A DNA stretch of 64,000 bases from Clostridiales bacterium (GCA_003523225.1 DPGK01000004.1:62001-126000); one strand, 5' to 3'; shown: positions 32,660-41,837, counted from the first letter of the stretch. The notes: a model not told the origin generated them from the letters alone. Program-made: numbers and translations.

Positions 32660-35068
32660 ATGTATTTACCGCAAAAAACAGTTACGTCACTGGAATTTGA
32701 TAAAATACGCTGTATGCTTGCCGATTCCGCACGCACGGAGGGGGCAAAGGCGGCAGCTCTTGCGCTTGAGCCGGACGACGACGAGGTGCGTATTCTGCGC
32801 CGCCAGCGTCTGACCACAGATGCAAAAAAGCTGGCGTCCTACAAGGGATATCCCTCCTTCGGCATGATAAAGAATGTGGATTCCCACTGCGAACGCGCCG
32901 AAAAAGGCGCTATGCTGTCGGCGCGTGAGCTGCTTGACGTTGCAAACGTACTGCGCACAGCCCGCGGAATACTTGAATACAGCCGCACCGACCGCACATT
33001 TGAAACGGTGCTTGACGAAATATTTGAGCGTCTTGCCGCTGACCGACCCTTTGAGGAGCGGATATTGCGTACGATCATTTCCGAGGAAATGATCGCGGAC
33101 GACGCGTCCCCCGCGCTTGCCGACATCAGGCGGAAGATCCGCTCGGCGACCGCGCGGGTCAAAGATCTTCTTTCAAAATACACCGGCGGCTCATACGCGA
33201 AATATCTTCAGGACAGTATAGTGACCATACGCAACGGCAGGTATGTGATACCGGTGCGTGCCGAATGCAAAAACGACGTCAAGGGTCTGGTCCATGACAC
33301 CTCGGCGTCGGGGGCGACACTGTTTGTCGAGCCGATGGCGGTAGTGGACGCCAACAATGAGATACGCGAGCTTGAAGCAAAGGAAAAGCATGAAATAGAA
33401 AAGATACTTTTCGAGCTTTCTTCCGAGACTGCACACCGCGCGGATATGCTCAGATACAACACCGCGAATATTGACGAGCTGGCGTTTTACTTTGCCTGCG
33501 CCGAGCTTTCCGAAAAGATGGATGGCGCGCAGCCGCGCATCACGTCGGGAGAGGGAAGGCTTATTGAGCTTGTGCGTGCGCGCCATCCGCTTATCCCAAA
33601 GGACAGGGTCGTCCCGGTGAATATTTCTCTTGGAGGCACGGAGGGTCAGGGCTTTGACACCATGATAATTACCGGTCCGAATACGGGAGGAAAAACGGTA
33701 ACGCTTAAGACTTTGGGGCTTTTCACGCTTATGGCTCAGTCGGGACTGCACATTCCCGCCGATGAGCGTTCGTCTGTGGCGGTATGCGACCGTGTGCTGG
33801 TCGACCTTGGCGACGACCAGAGCATTGAGCAGTCGCTCTCCACGTTTTCGTCCCATATGGTGAATATAGTTTCGATCGTGAAGGAGCTGACACCCTCGTC
33901 CCTTGTGCTTTTTGATGAGCTGGGCGTCGGGACCGACCCGATCGAGGGAGCGGCGCTTGCGATCGCCATCATACGCGAGGTGCGCGAGCATGGCGCTCTG
34001 TGTGCCGCAACCACACATTACGCGGAGCTTAAGTCCTACGCGCTGAACACGCCGGGAGTGACCAACGCCTCCTGCGAATTTGATGTGGAGACGCTGAAGC
34101 CAACCTACAAGCTGACGATAGGTACGCCAGGGCGTTCAAATGCTTTTGCAATATCCAAACGGTTGGGGCTGCCGGAGCATATTATCGACCGCGCCGCCGC
34201 AGAGGTAAGCTCGGATAACCGCAGATTTGAGGATGTTATAGACAAGCTTGAGGCGAGCCGGATGGAAATGGAGCGCAACCGCGAGGAGACCGAGCGTATG
34301 CGCGCTGAGTACGAAAGCTTCAAGCGGGAGGCGGAAGCAAAGATACGCGCCCGCACCGCCGCTGCCGAAAAGGAATCCGAGGCGGCGCAGAAAAAGGCGG
34401 CTCAGCTTATTGAGGGTGCAAAAATATCAAGTGAATACGTACTCTCGCAGCTTGAAAAGGTAAAAAAGGCAAGAGACAGCGAGCGCCTTGGCGAGGAGCT
34501 TGAAAACGCACGGCGGAACATCCGTGAGCATCTTAAGCAGAACGAGGACAGGTTCAACCCCGTGGACGAAGAGGAGGACGACGGTTATGTGCTTCCGCGC
34601 CCGCTTCACAAGGGAGACAAGGTCTATATCAGAAATATAAAGCAGGAAGGCGTATTGCTTTCCGACCCCGACCGCTCCGGTAATGTTTCGGTGCAGGCTG
34701 GCGGGATAAGGACAAAGACAAAGCTGAAAAATCTCAAGCTGATGGACGACGTTATTACCGTGACCGACAGCGAGGGACAGCGCAAGCCCGTCAAGGAGTT
34801 CTGCGCAACGTCGGTCAGCCGCGCCTGCTCGGACGAAAAGGATCTGCGCGGAATGACCGGAGACGAGGCATGGCTTGAGGTCGACAGATATCTTGACGAC
34901 GCGATGTTTGCCGGTCTGCACACAGTAAGGCTTATACACGGCAAGGGCACAGGGGCGCTCAAGCAGGCGCTTTGGAAGATGCTCAAGGGCGACAGCCGGA
35001 TCGCCGCTTTCCGGATAGGAAAATACGGAGAGGGCGACGGCGGGGTGACCGTTGTGGAGCTTAAGTAA
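32660..35068 (+). CDS. mutS2: Endonuclease MutS2
   Basis: An 802-residue MutS-like ATPase. It lacks the mismatch-recognition domain of MutS and begins with the core/lever region. Walker A is TGPNTGGKTVTLKTLG (about 337-352), and FDELGVGTDPIEG is the Walker B/ABC part. A long coiled coil (about 520-620) precedes the C-terminal Smr nuclease domain with DLRGMTGDEAW and LIHGKGTGALKQALW. Known roles are suppression of recombination and rescue of collided ribosomes. It closes the phoH-recO operon. Confidence 0.94.
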   Translation: MYLPQKTVTSLEFDKIRCMLADSARTEGAKAAALALEPDDDEVRILRRQRLTTDAKKLASYKGYPSFGMIKNVDSHCERAEKGAMLSARELLDVANVLRTARGILEYSRTDRTFETVLDEIFERLAADRPFEERILRTIISEEMIADDASPALADIRRKIRSATARVKDLLSKYTGGSYAKYLQDSIVTIRNGRYVIPVRAECKNDVKGLVHDTSASGATLFVEPMAVVDANNEIRELEAKEKHEIEKILFELSSETAHRADMLRYNTANIDELAFYFACAELSEKMDGAQPRITSGEGRLIELVRARHPLIPKDRVVPVNISLGGTEGQGFDTMIITGPNTGGKTVTLKTLGLFTLMAQSGLHIPADERSSVAVCDRVLVDLGDDQSIEQSLSTFSSHMVNIVSIVKELTPSSLVLFDELGVGTDPIEGAALAIAIIREVREHGALCAATTHYAELKSYALNTPGVTNASCEFDVETLKPTYKLTIGTPGRSNAFAISKRLGLPEHIIDRAAAEVSSDNRRFEDVIDKLEASRMEMERNREETERMRAEYESFKREAEAKIRARTAAAEKESEAAQKKAAQLIEGAKISSEYVLSQLEKVKKARDSERLGEELENARRNIREHLKQNEDRFNPVDEEEDDGYVLPRPLHKGDKVYIRNIKQEGVLLSDPDRSGNVSVQAGGIRTKTKLKNLKLMDDVITVTDSEGQRKPVKEFCATSVSRACSDEKDLRGMTGDEAWLEVDRYLDDAMFAGLHTVRLIHGKGTGALKQALWKMLKGDSRIAAFRIGKYGEGDGGVTVVELK

Positions 35069-35090
35069 AGAAAAGGCGGAACAGAAAAAT

Positions 35091-36590
35091 ATGAGTAAAA
35101 CTCTTGATTTCCTTGGGATAGACCTTGGCGCGTCAAGCGGACGCGGGATCGTGGGCAGCTTTGACGGAGAAAAGCTTTCGCTTCGTGAGGTACACCGTTT
35201 TCCGAATGAGCCGCAAATGCTGAACGGCAGATTTACATGGGATATTCTGCGGCTGTTTGCCGAAAGCAAAAATGCAATACGCGCCGCAGGCGGGGGAGAG
35301 CTGCGCTCGATAGGAATTGACACATGGGGCGTTGACTACGGTCTTATCGACTCGCGCGGCAGACTGCTTGCAAACCCGGTGCATTACCGTGACCGACGCA
35401 CCGAGGGCGTCATCCGTGAATTTGATCGGGTAATGACGCGCGAAAAGCTGTACGGTATCACCGGGATCCAGCTTTTGGATTTCAACACTGTGTATCAGCT
35501 TTATGCCGAGCGGCGTGACGGTACTGTCGGGGATGCAAAGCGCATGCTTTTCATCCCCGACCTGCTCGGATATTTCCTTACCGGGGAGCAGGCGTGCGAG
35601 TATACCATAGCCTCGACCGGTGCATTGCTCGATGCAGTACGGCGGGACTTTTCACCGGAAATACTCTCTGCCCTCGGACTTGACCGCAGCTTTTTTGCTC
35701 CGCTGGTATCCCCTGGCACTCCGCTTGGCGGACTTCTGCCCGATGTAGCGGCTGAGGTCGGCGGCTGCCGCGCGGGAGTTGTCAGCATTGCTTCGCATGA
35801 CACGGCTTCAGCAGTTCTTGCAGTCCCGGCAAAAAAGAATGAAAAATTCATCTACATAAGCTCGGGCACATGGTCGTTGCTCGGAACAGAGCTTGACGAG
35901 CCGGTAATGAACTCCGATACTCTTGCACGCAACTTTACCAACGAGGGTGGGGTCGGAGGAAAGATACGGTTTCTTAAAAACATTATGGGTCTGTGGCTTT
36001 TGCAGGAATCACGCCGTCAGTGGCGGCGTGAGGGCAGGGGAGAGGACGAGATCGGCTTTGACGCCCTTTCCGCCGCCGCGTCGGCGGCTCCCTCCTGCCG
36101 CTCGCTTGTCGATCCGGACGATCCCGTCTTCTCAACTCCCGGAGATATGCCCGGGCGCATTGCGGAGTATTGCCGGGCGACGGGGCAGTATGTTCCCGCC
36201 ACGCCGGGCGAGACTGTGCGGGTGATATTCGACAGCCTTGCGCTGTGCTATCGCCGCACCATAAACGGTGTAGCATCCCTTTGCAATATCACACCGACCG
36301 CGATAAACATTGTCGGCGGCGGTTCAAAAGACACTCTCCTTAACCGCATTACTGCCGATATATGCGGTCTGCCCGTTGTTGCGGGACCCTCCGAGGCGAC
36401 AGCAGTAGGAAATATTGCAGTCCAGCTTATGGCTTGCGGTGAGGCGGCGTCCGCTGACGAGGCGCGCGAAATAGTGCGCCGCTCCTTCCCGACCGAGGTT
36501 TATTATCCCTCATCCGGAACCTCTGATTTCGATGAGGCATATGTTCGTTTTGACCGACTTGTCGCGCGCCGGGAAAGCGGTGCGGTGTAA
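35091..36590 (+). CDS. rhaB: Rhamnulokinase
   Basis: A 499-residue FGGY-family kinase that phosphorylates L-rhamnulose. N-terminal LGIDLGASSGRGIVGSFD is the phosphate loop; SIGIDTWGVDYGLID and the YRDRRTEG motif are typical of rhamnulokinases, as is SSGTWSLLGTELDEP near 270. The C-terminal ATP loop NIVGGGSKDTLLNRI is intact. ATG at 35091 follows AAAAGGCGGA. It starts 22 bases after mutS2, but no other rhamnose gene (isomerase, aldolase, regulator) is nearby, so the pathway is split in the genome. Confidence 0.9.
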   Translation: MSKTLDFLGIDLGASSGRGIVGSFDGEKLSLREVHRFPNEPQMLNGRFTWDILRLFAESKNAIRAAGGGELRSIGIDTWGVDYGLIDSRGRLLANPVHYRDRRTEGVIREFDRVMTREKLYGITGIQLLDFNTVYQLYAERRDGTVGDAKRMLFIPDLLGYFLTGEQACEYTIASTGALLDAVRRDFSPEILSALGLDRSFFAPLVSPGTPLGGLLPDVAAEVGGCRAGVVSIASHDTASAVLAVPAKKNEKFIYISSGTWSLLGTELDEPVMNSDTLARNFTNEGGVGGKIRFLKNIMGLWLLQESRRQWRREGRGEDEIGFDALSAAASAAPSCRSLVDPDDPVFSTPGDMPGRIAEYCRATGQYVPATPGETVRVIFDSLALCYRRTINGVASLCNITPTAINIVGGGSKDTLLNRITADICGLPVVAGPSEATAVGNIAVQLMACGEAASADEAREIVRRSFPTEVYYPSSGTSDFDEAYVRFDRLVARRESGAV

Positions 36591-36659
36591 CGACGGGAGC
36601 TTTCTTCCGGAAAGCAAAATAATCTAACGGAGTCAGCCGCCCCGGCGGCGCGTACCTTC

Positions 36660-37643
36660 ATGGCAAACAATCTGATACTCAGCTTCCGAGCGGTAGCACC
36701 TGTCTTTCTGCTGATACTGCTCGGAATGGCATTCAAACGTACAAAATTTCTTCCCGAAAACTTCTACCCTTCGGTAGACAAGCTCGTATTCAAAGTCACG
36801 CTTCCGATCCTCATCTTTCTGAATGTTGCCGGAGCGCGGCTTTCGGACGACGGCTCATATCTGAAAATAATAGCTTATATTATCCCGGCTATCATAATTC
36901 TCAGCGTACTCAACGCGCTTGCGTGGTGGCTTTTGTTGCGCGACCGTGCCAAGTGCGGCGCAATGGTGCAGGGAGTTATGCACTCAAACCTTGCTATTCT
37001 GGGGCTTGCACTGCTCGGAAACGTTTTTCCGGATGCTTCGACCTCTGCTGTCGCCGTTTCTCTTTTTTCGGTGGTCATGCCGTTTCACATCATTGTGCAG
37101 AACACCGTGGTGGTAGTCTGGCTTTCGGTCTTTTCTCCCAAGCAGGAGTCGGCAAAAAAGGGCGGCTCGGTTTTCATTCGTGTAATGAAGGATATTGCAA
37201 AAAATCCGCTTATTATTGCGGCACTTGCCGGACTTCCGTTTATGATCTTTGAAGTCAGCTTTCCGCCCGTGATTGACAAAACGCTGAATTATCTTGCCGG
37301 TCTTACAACGCCCCTGGCGCTTATCAGCCTCGGCGCGGGATTTTCCTTTGCGTCTCTTAAGGGAAAGCTCGGATGCGCGTTGTCCGGCGCACTGCTGAAG
37401 ACTGCAATACAGCCCGCGGCGGTGATCTTTATCGGCTATCTGCTTGGCTTCCGCGGTATGGAGCTGCTTGTTATCTTCTTCCTTTTCGGCACTCCCACGG
37501 CGGTGGCAAGCTATGTTATAGCCAAGAATATGAAAAGCGACTACGAGCTTGCGGGACAGATAGTCATGCTCTCGACACTTTTCTGCATCGTCACCGTTTT
37601 TGTGGCGCTTTATCTGATGCGCACGGTGGGTTGGATAGTTTGA
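36660..37643 (+). CDS. AEC-family (auxin efflux carrier-like) transporter
   Basis: A 327-residue membrane protein with about ten helices in two halves, starting MANNLILSFRAVAPVFLLIL and carrying the conserved G(M/L)-rich helices such as ALLGNVFPDASTSAVAVSLF and LISLGAGFSFASLKGKLG. AEC members export or import organic anions such as malate; substrate unknown. Start: the only ribosome-site-like sequence, ACGGAG (36627-36632), is 27 bases upstream, with a GCCGCC-CC-GGCGGC hairpin (36636-36649) between; no alternative start codon lies between. Confidence 0.82.
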   Translation: MANNLILSFRAVAPVFLLILLGMAFKRTKFLPENFYPSVDKLVFKVTLPILIFLNVAGARLSDDGSYLKIIAYIIPAIIILSVLNALAWWLLLRDRAKCGAMVQGVMHSNLAILGLALLGNVFPDASTSAVAVSLFSVVMPFHIIVQNTVVVVWLSVFSPKQESAKKGGSVFIRVMKDIAKNPLIIAALAGLPFMIFEVSFPPVIDKTLNYLAGLTTPLALISLGAGFSFASLKGKLGCALSGALLKTAIQPAAVIFIGYLLGFRGMELLVIFFLFGTPTAVASYVIAKNMKSDYELAGQIVMLSTLFCIVTVFVALYLMRTVGWIV

Positions 37644-37798
37644 ATCCGATCTCATTGTAAGGACGAGCGTTTTTTTATCTTTGGCGGTGCATCAAGCCCC
37701 GGTTGATTATTATGCCAAATATCGCGGAGGGTTTTGGTGTGTTTGTTTGGGAATACGCCGAAAATGGTCGCCGCGCAAATATTCGGGTCGAAAAAATA

Positions 37799-37827
37799 TT
37801 GCCAAGTGGTTGGAATTGTGTTATAAT
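37799..37827 (+). promoter_or_regulatory. Sigma-A promoter of the PRPP synthetase gene
   Basis: TTGCCA at 37799-37804, a 17-base spacer, exact TATAAT at 37822-37827. A GCGGA/TCCGC hairpin (37848-37863) lies in the leader. Confidence 0.78.
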
Positions 37828-37895
37828 TATATACGTGTGTTCTCGTTGCGGAGGCTGTTCCGCTGCACAAAACTGAATATTTGTTTGGGGGATTC

Positions 37896-39047
37896 ATGAA
37901 AGACATTCTTTACGGTGATCTTGGAATTATCGGTATGCAGGGCTGTGAACGCTTTACTGCTCAGGTGGATAACTACATCAGGGAGTGGCGCGGCAGCTCC
38001 GAGAGCTTTCTTGTGGGGGCGGAGTGTCCCCGGTTCGGCAGCGGCGAGGCTAAGGGGCTTATCAACCGCTCTGTCCGCGGGCTTGATCTTTTCATAATCT
38101 GCGACATTTTCAATTACGGTGTGACCTACAAGATGCGCGGCAAACCGCACGAAATGAGTCCCGACGATCATTACGCCGACCTCAAGCGCATAGTAGGCGC
38201 GGTCGAGGGCAAGGCAAGACGTATTTCCGTCATTATGCCGATGCTATATGAGGGCAGACAGCACAAGCGTACCTCAAGGGAATCGCTTGACTGTGCCATG
38301 ATGCTGCGCGAGCTTGAGACTATCGGCGTGCGCAACCTGATCACGTTTGACGCGCATGACGACAGAGTTCAGAACGCGGTGCCCTTCATGGGCTTTGATA
38401 ACTACCGCCCGACATATCAGATGGTCAAGGCGCTTGTCCGCGTAATACCCGATATTGAGTTTTCAAAGGACAAGCTTATCATCATTTCCCCCGATGAGGG
38501 AGCCATGGGCAGATGTATGTATTTTTCATCTGTACTGGGTCTTGACGTCGGAATGTTCTACAAGCGTCGCGACTATTCCCGCGTCGAGGGCGGCAGAAAT
38601 CCCATCGTCGCGCATGAATATCTCGGAAGCGACCTTACCGGAATGGATGTTATTATCGTTGACGACATGATCTCCTCCGGAGAATCCCTGTTTGACGTTG
38701 CGCGTCAGATAAAGAGCCGCGGCGCAAAGCGAATATTCAGCTTTGCCACCTTCGGTCTGTTTACCAACGGTATTGAGTGCTTCGACAGTGCTTTTGAGGA
38801 GGGTATCCTCGATAAGGTCTTTACCACCAACCTGATCTATACCGACCCGGAAATAAAGTCACGCGAGTGGTATGTTGAGGTCAATATGAGCAAGTATGTT
38901 TCGTATATTATCGACACGCTAAATCACGATGAGTCGATAAGCCTTATACTTGACCCGGTAAAGAAAATTCACGCGCTGCTTGAAAAGCACAAAGCCGAGA
39001 CTGACGCACAGCAGCTCAGTATCTTCGGAGCGGCTAACAAGCAATAA
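37896..39047 (+). CDS. prs: Divergent ribose-phosphate pyrophosphokinase (PRPP synthetase)
   Basis: A 383-residue enzyme of the PRPP-synthetase/phosphoribosyltransferase fold, expected to make PRPP from ribose 5-phosphate and ATP. The tandem type-I fold is recognisable: the ATP flexible-loop region has YEGRQHKRTSRESL (family norm RQDRK), the metal/ATP segment ITFDAHD, the P-loop-like ISPDEGAMGR, and the PRPP loop VIIVDDMISSGESL (family norm DDxxxTGxT). It is about 60 residues longer than standard PRPP synthetases. ATG at 37896 follows TTGGGGGA. It is monocistronic. Catalysis is likely but several signature residues differ, so a related role is possible. Confidence 0.75.
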   Translation: MKDILYGDLGIIGMQGCERFTAQVDNYIREWRGSSESFLVGAECPRFGSGEAKGLINRSVRGLDLFIICDIFNYGVTYKMRGKPHEMSPDDHYADLKRIVGAVEGKARRISVIMPMLYEGRQHKRTSRESLDCAMMLRELETIGVRNLITFDAHDDRVQNAVPFMGFDNYRPTYQMVKALVRVIPDIEFSKDKLIIISPDEGAMGRCMYFSSVLGLDVGMFYKRRDYSRVEGGRNPIVAHEYLGSDLTGMDVIIVDDMISSGESLFDVARQIKSRGAKRIFSFATFGLFTNGIECFDSAFEEGILDKVFTTNLIYTDPEIKSREWYVEVNMSKYVSYIIDTLNHDESISLILDPVKKIHALLEKHKAETDAQQLSIFGAANKQ

Positions 39048-39067
39048 GAAAGAATAAATAATAACAG

Positions 39068-39112
39068 CCCGGGACTGCTGCATCGTTGTACAGCAGTCCC
39101 GGGTGAGTTTTG
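39068..39112 (+). terminator. Terminator of the PRPP synthetase gene
   Basis: CCCGGGACTGCTG (39068-39080) pairs perfectly with CAGCAGTCCCGGG (39091-39103), followed by TGAGTTTTGTT. Confidence 0.88.
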
Positions 39113-39134
39113 TTATGTTTTTCATGATATCTGC

Positions 39135-39163
39135 TTGCAAAACCCGGTGAAATATGGTATCAT
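39135..39163 (+). promoter_or_regulatory. Sigma-A promoter of ispE
   Basis: TTGCAA at 39135-39140, a 17-base spacer, TATCAT at 39158-39163. Transcription from about 39170 leaves 30 bases before ATG 39200, supporting that start over the ATG at 39179. Confidence 0.6.
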
Positions 39164-39199
39164 AAAGCAAACAAAGAAATGGAGTTTCAGTACCGGGAT

Positions 39200-40093
39200 A
39201 TGGCGGAGCTGATTTTAAGGGCAAACGCAAAAATAAATCTTTTTCTTGAGGTCGGTGGGCGCAGAGAAGACGGATATCACGACATTGTAAGCGTGATGCA
39301 GTCGGTGTCGCTTGCGGACGAGGTGTCGGTAAGGACAGAAGCTGACGCTGACGCGGGCATACGCCTTGACTGCGGCGAGCTTCCGGGCGATGAGCGCAAT
39401 ATAGCTTACCGTGCCGCCGCAATGTTTTATTCCGAAGTCGGAATATCACCGCGGGCGGACATTGTGATCAGAAAGCAGATACCGGTGGCGGCGGGGCTTG
39501 CGGGCGGAAGCACCGACGGCGCTGCGGTGCTGTACGCGCTTGAGCGGATGTACGGCAATCCACTGGGACTTTCGCGGCTGACCGCTTGCGCCGCGCGCTT
39601 GGGGGCGGATGTGCCGTTTTGTCTTTTCGGCGGCGCAATGCTTGCCGAGGGCATTGGTGAACGTCTCAGCCCGTGCACGCCTCTGCCTGACTGCACCGTG
39701 CTTATTGCAAAGCGCAGTGAGGGAGTGCTGACCGCCGGGGCGTTCGGGGCGCTTGACAGACTGCGCGGAGGATCAGGCTTCAGTCTGCGCAAGCCTCAGG
39801 GTATGCTTGACGCTGTTGCGGGCGGCAGTCTGCGGGATATAGGAGAAGAGCTGTACAACGCCTTTGAAGCGCTGCCGTATGCCGAGACTCTCGGAACGCA
39901 CAGGATACGCAAGATATGCCGCGCGTTCGGCGGATACGCTTTGCTCAGCGGCAGCGGTCCTTCCGTCTTTGCGCTTTTTGAGCAGCGGGATGCCGCAGAC
40001 AATGCCGCACGGTCGCTCAGGTCTGAATATTCCGATATTTCCGTATTTTTGTGCTCCCCTGTCAAGAGCAATTTCGACCTGAACGGCAATTAA
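39200..40093 (+). CDS. ispE: 4-diphosphocytidyl-2-C-methyl-D-erythritol kinase
   Basis: A 297-residue GHMP kinase of the MEP isoprenoid pathway. It begins MAELILRANAKINLFLEVGG, matching the family start, with RREDGYHDIVSVMQ next. The ATP loop PVAAGLAGGSTDGAAVL lies near 90-110 and the C-terminal motif LLSGSGPSVFALF near 250. The catalytic Asp of GADVPFCLFGG is present. An upstream ATG at 39179 is in frame but nearly leaderless. It precedes the GNAT gene by 25 bases and probably shares its transcript. Confidence 0.92.
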   Translation: MAELILRANAKINLFLEVGGRREDGYHDIVSVMQSVSLADEVSVRTEADADAGIRLDCGELPGDERNIAYRAAAMFYSEVGISPRADIVIRKQIPVAAGLAGGSTDGAAVLYALERMYGNPLGLSRLTACAARLGADVPFCLFGGAMLAEGIGERLSPCTPLPDCTVLIAKRSEGVLTAGAFGALDRLRGGSGFSLRKPQGMLDAVAGGSLRDIGEELYNAFEALPYAETLGTHRIRKICRAFGGYALLSGSGPSVFALFEQRDAADNAARSLRSEYSDISVFLCSPVKSNFDLNGN

Positions 40094-40118
40094 TTTTGAG
40101 TTTGAAAGGAATCACGTA

Positions 40119-41297
40119 ATGAGTATTGATAATGAGATCGGAAAGACCTATTTCGGGCGCGGAAACGCCGGAATGTACGACGATTACATGGATTTTATAA
40201 ATTATGTATTCGGCTTCAATGGGAATTCAAGCGATTTCAAAAAGCTGCTTCCGAAGCTGTACCGTCCGGATGATGACCCGGCGGCAAACTCATATGTCGC
40301 GCTTGAGGACGGCAAGCTGAAAGCCGCCATAGGAGCTTTTGACCTTGACGTTTCGGTGGCTGGCGAGGTGCTTCATACCCGCGGCATTGGAAATGTTGCG
40401 GTACATCCTTACGCTCGTTCTCGCGGATATATGCGCCGGCTGATGAACGACGCCATTGACGACATGGTGCGCGACGGAATTGACTTTTCGGTTCTTGGCG
40501 GCAGACGCCAGCGGTACAATTATTTTTCCTACGATAAAGCGGGGGAGGGGATCTCACTTTCATTTGGTATGGACAATATGCGCCACACCTTCGGGTATCC
40601 CCGCACGCACAGGATAAAAGTACGGCGCATAGGGGCGGATGACACCGCCGCGCTCGACGATATCGCGCGTCTTTATGAAACACTTCCTTTTCACGGTATT
40701 CGCAACCGCTCGCGGCTGTATGACATTCTGACCTCATGGAGCTACTCTGTCTGGTACGGAACGGATGACAGCGGATGCGTAGGTTATGCGCTGGCAAAGG
40801 ACGAAAGCGTAAGCGAGCTTGTGCTCGCCGACGAGGAGCGTGTGCCGGAATTTACGGTGGCGCTGTTTGACGCGGTGGGGCGCGGGCGGCTTGTTGTTAC
40901 CCTTCCTGCCTTCCTGCCGGGATACGCCGAACGCCTATGCCGCATATGCGAGGAATACACGATTTCCCCCAAGAAATCCTTCTCGGTGCTGAACTATGAG
41001 CGCGTTGTGGGCGCTTTTGCGCGGCTCAAGGCTAAGACCTGCCGTGCTGCGCTGCCCGACGGTGAGCTTACACTGCTGATACACGGCAGGGGCGGGGATG
41101 AAAATATCACGCTGACGGTAAATAACGGCGTTCCGGAGGCAGCGCGGACGGATAAGACGCCTTATGCAGAATATGACCATCTTGAGGCGATGAACCTGCT
41201 GTTTGCGCCGCTTTGCCCTCAGCGGGACTCACTGCCTGATTTTGCCCGCCTGTGGCTGCCGTTGCCCATTTATCTTTTCAGCGCAGACGCGGTCTGA
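40119..41297 (+). CDS. GNAT-family N-acetyltransferase, Eis-like
   Basis: A 392-residue acetyltransferase. The acetyl-CoA site is GNVAVHPYARSRGYMRRLMN (about 91-110), the V-x-x-x-x-R-G-x-G/A motif. The middle has a second degenerate GNAT fold and the end (about 300-390) resembles the SCP2-like domain of the Eis family. Members acetylate amines such as aminoglycosides, peptides or polyamines; the substrate here is unknown. Strong AAAGGAA site; downstream of ispE and ended by a terminator. Confidence 0.8.
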   Translation: MSIDNEIGKTYFGRGNAGMYDDYMDFINYVFGFNGNSSDFKKLLPKLYRPDDDPAANSYVALEDGKLKAAIGAFDLDVSVAGEVLHTRGIGNVAVHPYARSRGYMRRLMNDAIDDMVRDGIDFSVLGGRRQRYNYFSYDKAGEGISLSFGMDNMRHTFGYPRTHRIKVRRIGADDTAALDDIARLYETLPFHGIRNRSRLYDILTSWSYSVWYGTDDSGCVGYALAKDESVSELVLADEERVPEFTVALFDAVGRGRLVVTLPAFLPGYAERLCRICEEYTISPKKSFSVLNYERVVGAFARLKAKTCRAALPDGELTLLIHGRGGDENITLTVNNGVPEAARTDKTPYAEYDHLEAMNLLFAPLCPQRDSLPDFARLWLPLPIYLFSADAV

Positions 41298-41316
41298 TTC
41301 AATATTATAATCACAA

Positions 41317-41363
41317 AACCCCTTTCTGGCGCGCCACGGCGCGGCAGAAAGGGGTTAGTTTTA
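41317..41363 (+). terminator. Terminator of the ispE-GNAT unit
   Basis: AACCCCTTTCTG (41317-41328) pairs perfectly with CAGAAAGGGGTT (41345-41356), with a GC-rich inner part, followed by AGTTTTAAT. Confidence 0.85.
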
Positions 41364-41394
41364 ATAAAAAATAAGCCCTCGTTTTACAACGAGG
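41362..41394 (-). terminator. Terminator of the tRNA operon
   Basis: On the minus strand CCTCGTT (41394-41388) pairs with AACGAGG (41383-41377) over GTAA, then GCTTATTTTTTATT. It lies just after tRNA-His. Confidence 0.85.
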
Positions 41395-41400
41395 TTTCAG

Positions 41401-41478
41401 TGGGGTGAGTGATGGGATTTGAACCCACTGCCTTCAGGGCCACAACCTGACGCTCTAGCCAATTGAGCTACACCCACC
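41401..41478 (-). tRNA. tRNA-His (GTG)
   Basis: Cloverleaf on the minus strand with the extra G at position -1 typical of tRNA-His, acceptor GTGGGTG/CACTCAC, anticodon arm TCAGG-TTGTGGC-CCTGA with anticodon GTG, T arm GTGGG-TTCAAAT-CCCAT, and an encoded CCA end. Last of three tRNAs in the transcript. Confidence 0.95.
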
Positions 41479-41481
41479 ATA

Positions 41482-41558
41482 TGGCGCGTCTTAAGGGACT
41501 CGAACCCCCGACCTACTGCTTAGAAGGCAGTTGCTCTATCCAGCTGAGCTAAAGACGC
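41482..41558 (-). tRNA. tRNA-Arg (TCT)
   Basis: Acceptor GCGTCTT/AAGACGC, anticodon arm ACTGC-CTTCTAA-GCAGT with anticodon TCT, T loop TTCGAGT, discriminator G and encoded CCA. It reads AGA/AGG. It is three bases from tRNA-His and 37 from tRNA-Gly. Confidence 0.95.
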
Positions 41559-41595
41559 ATGTCCCGCTGTAACGGGGGCTTATTCCTTTCGGAAA

Positions 41596-41669
<74 letters not shown>

Positions 41670-41694
41670 ACACCGTTTTCAAAACTGCTCTAAT

Positions 41695-41723
41695 ATAATA
41701 CCACATCCGGGGTGGTTTGTCAA
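41695..41723 (-). promoter_or_regulatory. Sigma-A promoter of the tRNA operon
   Basis: Minus-strand TTGACA (41718-41723), a 17-base spacer, TATTAT (41695-41700), 25 bases before tRNA-Gly. Confidence 0.85.
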
Positions 41724-41776
41724 TACCTAAAATCAAAAAATCGAATGTTTTTTGAAAAAAATATCGTGTTCCGGTC

Positions 41777-41823
41777 GCAAGTGAAAACGCTTGCTTTAAC
41801 CGTTTGCGGAGGGTGCGGTTAAA
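41777..41823. other. Two adjacent inverted repeats between divergent promoters
   Basis: GCAAG (41777-41781) pairs with CTTGC (41790-41794). Immediately next, TTTAACCG (41795-41802) pairs with CGGTTAAA (41816-41823). They lie between the tRNA promoter and the yqeG promoter and could be operators or mRNA-independent structures. Role unknown. Confidence 0.35.
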
Positions 41824-41837
41824 ATTGTCCGCACTAC

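Noticed and set aside
37652..37906. 84-residue minus-strand frame before the PRPP synthetase gene
   Set aside because: It overlaps that gene's promoter, leader and start, and shows no motif or ribosome site.
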